From Pycnopodia helianthoides (lineage: Eukaryota; Echinodermata; Asteroidea; Forcipulatida; Asteriidae): a stretch of 64,000 nucleotides of DNA. Shown here piece by piece: positions 59,020-64,000 of the stretch (position 1 is the first letter of the stretch; each line of letters opens with the position of its first letter). The notes below the pieces were generated by a model, which had not been told where the DNA came from, did not search any database, and saw nothing but the letters and a program-made list of their open reading frames with translations. The position numbers and the translations under genes were made by a program. The stretch lies in assembly GCA_032158295.1 (NCBI GenBank), contig CM063255.1:11932094-11996093 (forward strand), given 5' to 3'.

Positions 59020-60478
59020 GTAAAGGTAAACTTTTTTCTTTCTTTTTTAGTTTCTTTAATTTGTTTGGTACATGTAGATGCTACATTTTCTCATGGAGTC
59101 TTTGGACATTGAAAACTTAGTTAAGGCTTAGTTAAGTTAAATCAAACTGAAAATTCCCTCAACTCGAGCAAGGACTTTCCATGGAAGGTTGGCAGGAACT
59201 ACGTAGAACCTGTATGAAAATTACTGTATGAAACTGGAGAGCAAGATACTATATTACATGTAGGAGCAAGTAGAGAAATAGTATTTGTGATTTGTCATCA
59301 CGCCTTGATCCTTCTGTACTTGCCAACATTCAAAGCGAAGCTCATTATGCTAATTAATGTCACTAGAAATGTATTCTTAAGTTATTGGTTCATGGTTGGC
59401 CTAGCAACTCCCAGTGCTGCAATGTCAAGCACAGGTTGTTGTTTAGCTACTTCACGTTAAGCTTGGACAGTTATTCGGTATTAGGTAACAGACCTTTTTA
59501 GCACTAAGAATTGTAGCCATTGTATCCATGGCAGTGCTGGCAGGGCACCATCCAAGCACAGTTGACCTGACCAACCTTGTACTCGCTGTGTGTGTAAGTC
59601 TCCCTGACACCAGTATTACACTCGTGACCTCTGTGAGGTCAATGGGTGCAACTGAATATTTCATAAAGGGATTTCCCCAGTTGCAAGAATGAAAGCCCGC
59701 ATTTGTTGAATTTAGAATTCCATGTTTTGAGCTGCTTGCTCAATCTCTTGTGCTGTTTGCATGACTAACCATTGTCAACCTTGATAAATTAATCTTTCAT
59801 TGTATTCAATTACAGGTTAATATAAAGACCGTTTAGTCTACATGACTAGACAGCTGTCCTTTTTTTGTCTTTCTTTTTTATAGATTTGTTTTCATGATTT
59901 TAAAAATATAATTGGTAATAAAATGTTGATTCTAGTCAAAAAATGTTATGGTTGCTGCGGCATCTGCCCAAGTTTCAGTCTCGGTATCATTGTATAATAT
60001 ATATATTTAATGGAAGTGTACACCTTTTCTCATGAAAAGTTACCTCACTCAAGCTGGCAGGAAATTTCAGGCATAATGTACCATCGGGCTACTAACTCTC
60101 CCCAATTCTACAGAAAGCTCCCTGAAAATAAGACAATCTTTCCACATTCTGATTGACAAATTTGAAAATCTCCAAGATTAATGATACTTTCTCCCTATTA
60201 TGTTGAATGTAATTCTAAATATCTCCCTGATTGCAAGATGCAAATGTTGGCAGCTCGGTATCATTTATTCACCAAATTAGTATCATACAACATGGTTAAG
60301 CACAGAAACATGTTTGAGCACAAGTCATTGATTAAGCATTTTTGCACATTGGGTTGTGCTGTATTGTAGCTACTGTATTCTGACTAGACCTCAGTTAGGT
60401 TTGGTGTCAAGATGGTGGATTGGAGGAAAATAAAGGCAATATATCTTCATCTGGTTACCAACCTGTTTTTGCGTAAAT

Positions 60479-60600
60479 GTCAGGCCTTGAGTTTCATTTT
60501 TTGAGAGGGCAAGGCCCTTTTCATAGGGCACTTTCGCTGGAAAATCTTAAAGTCTATGGGAAACTTCTGAAGGGGCACCAAGGCCAATACCAGGAGCAAC
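60479..60600 (-). repeat. GGCCTGGAATTT repeat, copy 3
   Basis: TCAGGCCTTGAGTTTCATTT, AGGGCAAGGCCCTTTTCAT, GAAAATCTTAAAGTCTATGG and GGGGCACCAAGGCCAA match the reverse complement of 15690-15858. Confidence 0.65.
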
Positions 60601-61164
60601 TTGGCATGTGTAGCTCTCGGAAAATGTTTCAGTTAGTTCATGTATGTCAGAAACTTGTTTCTGGTCTGGGTTGCCAAAACACCCCCCTATGCCATCGGCT
60701 AAACATATCAATGTCTCATATAAATAGCTACATTACTGTTGGCATGTTGTTTACAAAGAAACTATGCACCCCAAATAACTGCAAGCTATACGAAAGGCTA
60801 TTGTTTTAAATGTGACTAAGTCTAATTTTATATCATAATCATAGGTTTTTTTCGCAACAAGTCCCTTGCGTCATGGTTCCGGTGCACTTTGTCGCAGTTA
60901 AGAACGGAAAAAAAGCCTTTGATAACCAGCGATGCATCTACAGTCAGTTGACTGACCAGTGGGTTATGTCTTGACATTTAAAATAAAATGTTGCATCCCC
61001 TTAAGCAGGCATGATATTTTTCCTTCTTTAATCTGATTTCTGATTTGCAAAATTATTATTAAATAGCCTAAAAAGTCCATAAAAGCCCTTGTAATCATTA
61101 AAAATTTCCTACTTTTTTCCAAGTGCCAAATATCATGCCTGTTAGGGTGATCCCTCTGCTACCC

Positions 61165-61400
61165 CTTCCCATGTTGTATGGTAAACTTGGGTGTGATCCC
61201 TGGCTGTACAGCAGTTACAGCTTTGAATGGCTTCTAACTAGCACCCCAAACAAAGGTATTGACAAAATAGGGAGACCACCAACATTGGGGCTAGATAGCC
61301 TCTCAGTTAGTAGAGCAACGGCACATAAATCCTGAGGTTGCAGGTTCAAATCTCGCTCTAGTCAATTTTTCTTTGTTCAACCCAAAATAATTTTAGATGT
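61165..61400 (+). repeat. tRNA-like repeat S, copy 2
   Basis: See copy 1 at 5895-6215. The tRNA-like core is at about 61288-61362, with box-B GGTTCAAATCTC and weaker cloverleaf pairing than copy 1. The shared flanks show both are members of one repeat. Confidence 0.7.
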
Positions 61401-62575
61401 ACATTTTAAGCTGCTTGTCTATGCCAATGAGTAGATTCAGAAAAAAAGAATACAAATCTCCCTCTTCTTACATGTACATGTAGCATTCCATCATTCCATG
61501 ATTATACTGTCTGCAAGACTTAGCCTTAATTTCCCCACTAACAAAAGAAAAAGAAAAGTGCCTAGTTGTAATTAAATTTGCAATGGAGAAGCTTGCCTAG
61601 GAAATGTTGGTACATGTATCTTACATGTAAAAGGACAAAGGCTGCTTTTGGTAGGCAACATTGATTGTCAGTGCTGGCAGGGTTACATGGACATGATAGC
61701 TCACAATGCTCACAATGATATTCAACCCCCGGATACTTCTTTTCTGTTGTGCTTTGGGCCAGAGTCAGGGTGTTTTTGTCTTTGGTCATCAATCAGATGT
61801 CACTTAAGGCATTGTGTTGCTGTGGTAGTTCAATAGCATGCATGCAGCCTGGTAATGGGATATAAGCTCTGAAACATCTGTTGTGTTGTATTAGATAGAT
61901 GCATCAGATAGCTGTAAAAAATATAGCAAAACTGAGAAATGAAGCAAAGTTCAAAGGCAGACATTTTTCCACCAGACGTTTTTTCCTCTACACCAAATTA
62001 GAATCTAAGGCCTGCTCTGTGAAGAAAGTTTTTCTTTTTGTTGGGGAAATAAACATACTCTGGGTTGGATTTCATGTTTATTAATTGTTTCAAATTTAGC
62101 TACATGTATGTTTAGTTAGGCTGGCAGGTTGGATAATATTACAGGATATACATGTTTATCAGGGGCTCACTCTTTCCTTTAGAGGAAGAGTTGCTTATTT
62201 AACCACTTACACAAAATCACTGGTCATCTGCAGGATTCATTCTCGGAATTTGCAGATTTTTGTTATGTTTTTGAAAATATTGTGATCGCAATGAAACCAT
62301 GATTAAACCAAGGAAAGACAACAATTGTCTCATAAAATACCAAAGGCATCCCTGGACATTAATAAATTGGGTTTGTCCTTCTTCCAGTGTCTTCCGTCTT
62401 ACGGCATTAACCGGTTAAAAGTTTTCTGCAGTCGGGAAAGCAAACTGTTAACCATTGAAATGTACAAAATGTTTAACAATGGTAAGTTTTTTTGTGGATT
62501 AAAATTGAAGTTTATATGTGAGATTTACATGTACGTGTAGAGTGCTGTATATTTTTATGAGGATTTGAGGGTTTC

Positions 62576-62885
62576 TTAACCCTTCCAGTGCTGCCAATGT
62601 TCTGAAACATCAAACTAAGTATCCATCCACAGGCCGCCAACGTTCCCATACGTTCTACTACTCGACCCCAAAAAATAAATAATTGCCCTCTGGATAAAGA
62701 AGTGCCAATGCACGACCGGCACGGAACCCTTCGAGCGCCGCAAACGTTCTGAAACGTCATACTGAATCTCCATCCACAGGCCGCCAACGTTCTGTTACGT
62801 TTTACTACTCGACATAAATTTTTTTTTAAATGGCCGGCATGTGGATACAGAATTCCTATAACAAGGCTGGCACTGTAAGGGTTAA
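62576..62885. mobile_element. TTAA-flanked MITE with CCCTT ends
   Basis: 310 bp: TTAACCCTTCCAGTGCTGCC at the left and GGCTGGCACTGTAAGGGTTAA inverted at the right. TTAA target plus CCCTT start is typical of piggyBac-like elements. Inside, a block with CATCCACAGGCCGCCAACGT and TACTACTCGAC occurs twice, about 150 bp apart. Confidence 0.8.
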
Positions 62886-64000
62886 GTTGAATACCCAACG
62901 AACAATTCTAAAACATGCAGGAATCTTAAATTTGGGTATAGTTACATACATTGTAATATGGTACGGATGTACACATGTACATGTTGGTGTACGTAAGTGT
63001 CAAATGGGTAGGTCTACATGTAGGTTTACGTTTAGCAAACAGACTTAATTAAACAAACTGACTTAAAAAGAATACAATTTACTTTGATAATCATGGAGGT
63101 ATATAATATATGCACCATAATCTCCAGCATATAAGGCACTTGGCATATGAGGGGCAGTATCCTAAAATCACAGCAATAGGATTCATGGGTTAACATACAG
63201 GTATAGGACACATCCTTGCTTTTCACACAGAGGCTTGCCAGCCCATTCACGGTTGGTACATCACCACATTTGGGGGTCATTGCGTTGGTATGACACTTAC
63301 CATAACATAAGGGATTGTTGTTTTTGTAAATCACGAACATGAGTAAAACTTCGCTTCTATTCTATTTTTTTCTTTGTTATCTTTCTTGTTTGCATGCTAC
63401 ATTACATGCAAGAACTACCAAACACTAAATGGCGCTTTCACAACAACTCTTCACAATAACGAACGCTCTCTGCTGGCGAGATCTATGAGTGCATTACGCA
63501 ATAATATACAAAAAACCGACTTGATTAATAACTTCTTAGACTAGTACAAGTGTATGTCGCTGGTGTGCTGACTAGCCAAGTACAAGCTGGTCGTCGCTGG
63601 TTCAGGCCGGTATTGTTATTATTGTGGGCAGCAGCATGGCCAGTGACTTCAGTCTTCAGTAGGTTTCGTCAAAGCTTGTTAAAATTACACAAGACTACGG
63701 TGTAGGTTTGATTTTAATAAAATTATAACACGTAGGATTACTCTGGATGAAAGAAAGGATTATTTTACAGTATGAAAAATGTAAGATTTCACACAGTGAA
63801 CATCGCAATGAACTCAACGCTATCAGATAAGGCGCACCGATAGATCACGTAGTGATTTTTGGGTCCCTTGAAAGTCAGATAAGATGCCTCTTATACGCAG
63901 GAAATTACGGTACATGTATTTATATGTACTGTGAGAGTGCCATGAGGTTCAGTCAGAAACTGAGCTTGCATTTCTAGCATGGATTTGTTTTTCATCAACA
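62886..64000 (+). other. probable Pumilio intron, part 2
   Basis: No exon recognised. At 63815-63915 GATAAGGCGCACCGATAGAT and CTTATACGCAGGAAATTACG look like the end of a DNA transposon, with an ATTACGGTA terminus similar to the right end of the 21031-21432 element (AATACGGTA). Confidence 0.4.

Larger units (their letters stand above)
59020..62575 (+). other. probable Pumilio intron, part 1
   Basis: No further Pumilio exon was recognised. It contains an inverted GGCCTGGAATTT repeat (60479-60600) and tRNA-like repeat S copy 2 (61165-61400). Confidence 0.5.

Noticed and set aside
59452..59664. Cys/Gly-containing frame resembling an EGF module
   Set aside because: No regular cysteine spacing and no splice support.
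1..64000. CRISPR array, operon or prokaryotic features
   Set aside because: Repeats lack spacer regularity, and genes are spliced and widely spaced, so the DNA is eukaryotic.

Overview
This window looks like nuclear DNA of an invertebrate deuterostome, most likely an echinoderm and perhaps a sea star. The reasons are spliced genes with GT/AG introns, AT-rich introns with scattered ACATGTAC/TGTACA motifs, metazoan protein families, and a CryptonA-type tyrosine recombinase of the kind known from echinoderm genomes. No database search was possible. Every gene model below was assembled by hand from splice sites and reading-frame continuity.

Five host genes and one transposon gene can be supported. 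(1) A full YTHDF m6A-reader gene on the minus strand (coding 24824 down to 10074, five coding exons including a 25-nt microexon, 671 aa). (2) A three-exon gene for a divergent protein kinase on the plus strand (27891-30128, 426 aa). (3) A CryptonA-like tyrosine recombinase ORF (34013-35332, 439 aa) inside a mobile element. (4) A two-exon SAP plus SWIM zinc-finger protein on the plus strand (36694-40891, 524 aa). (5) A seven-exon SDR16C-type retinol/steroid dehydrogenase on the minus strand (coding 53968 down to 44658, 353 aa). (6) The first coding exon of a Pumilio gene on the plus strand (58738-59019), continuing past the right edge. YTHDF and Pumilio both act on mRNA fate. Human YTHDF2-PUM1 and YTHDF3-SDR16C5-RDH10 are also linked, so the gene set probably reflects an old linkage group.

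Most of the rest is intron or intergenic DNA made of short mobile elements. These include three copies of a ~385-bp TTAA-flanked MITE, two other TTAA-flanked elements (one carrying a minisatellite), foldback elements, 60-70-bp hairpins (one with a clean 10-bp direct repeat), tRNA-like and SINE-type repeats, and several minisatellites.

The most interesting structure is the recombinase element. Its end sequences recur in a ~400-bp internally deleted relative at 7076-7477 and in a partial copy directly upstream at 32541-32758. This points to a Crypton-type element with recognisable, partly inverted ends and non-autonomous derivatives, whereas Cryptons are usually described as lacking terminal inverted repeats. 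A cluster of about ten GCCAAATACTGTCC-like motifs in both orientations lies between the two copies.
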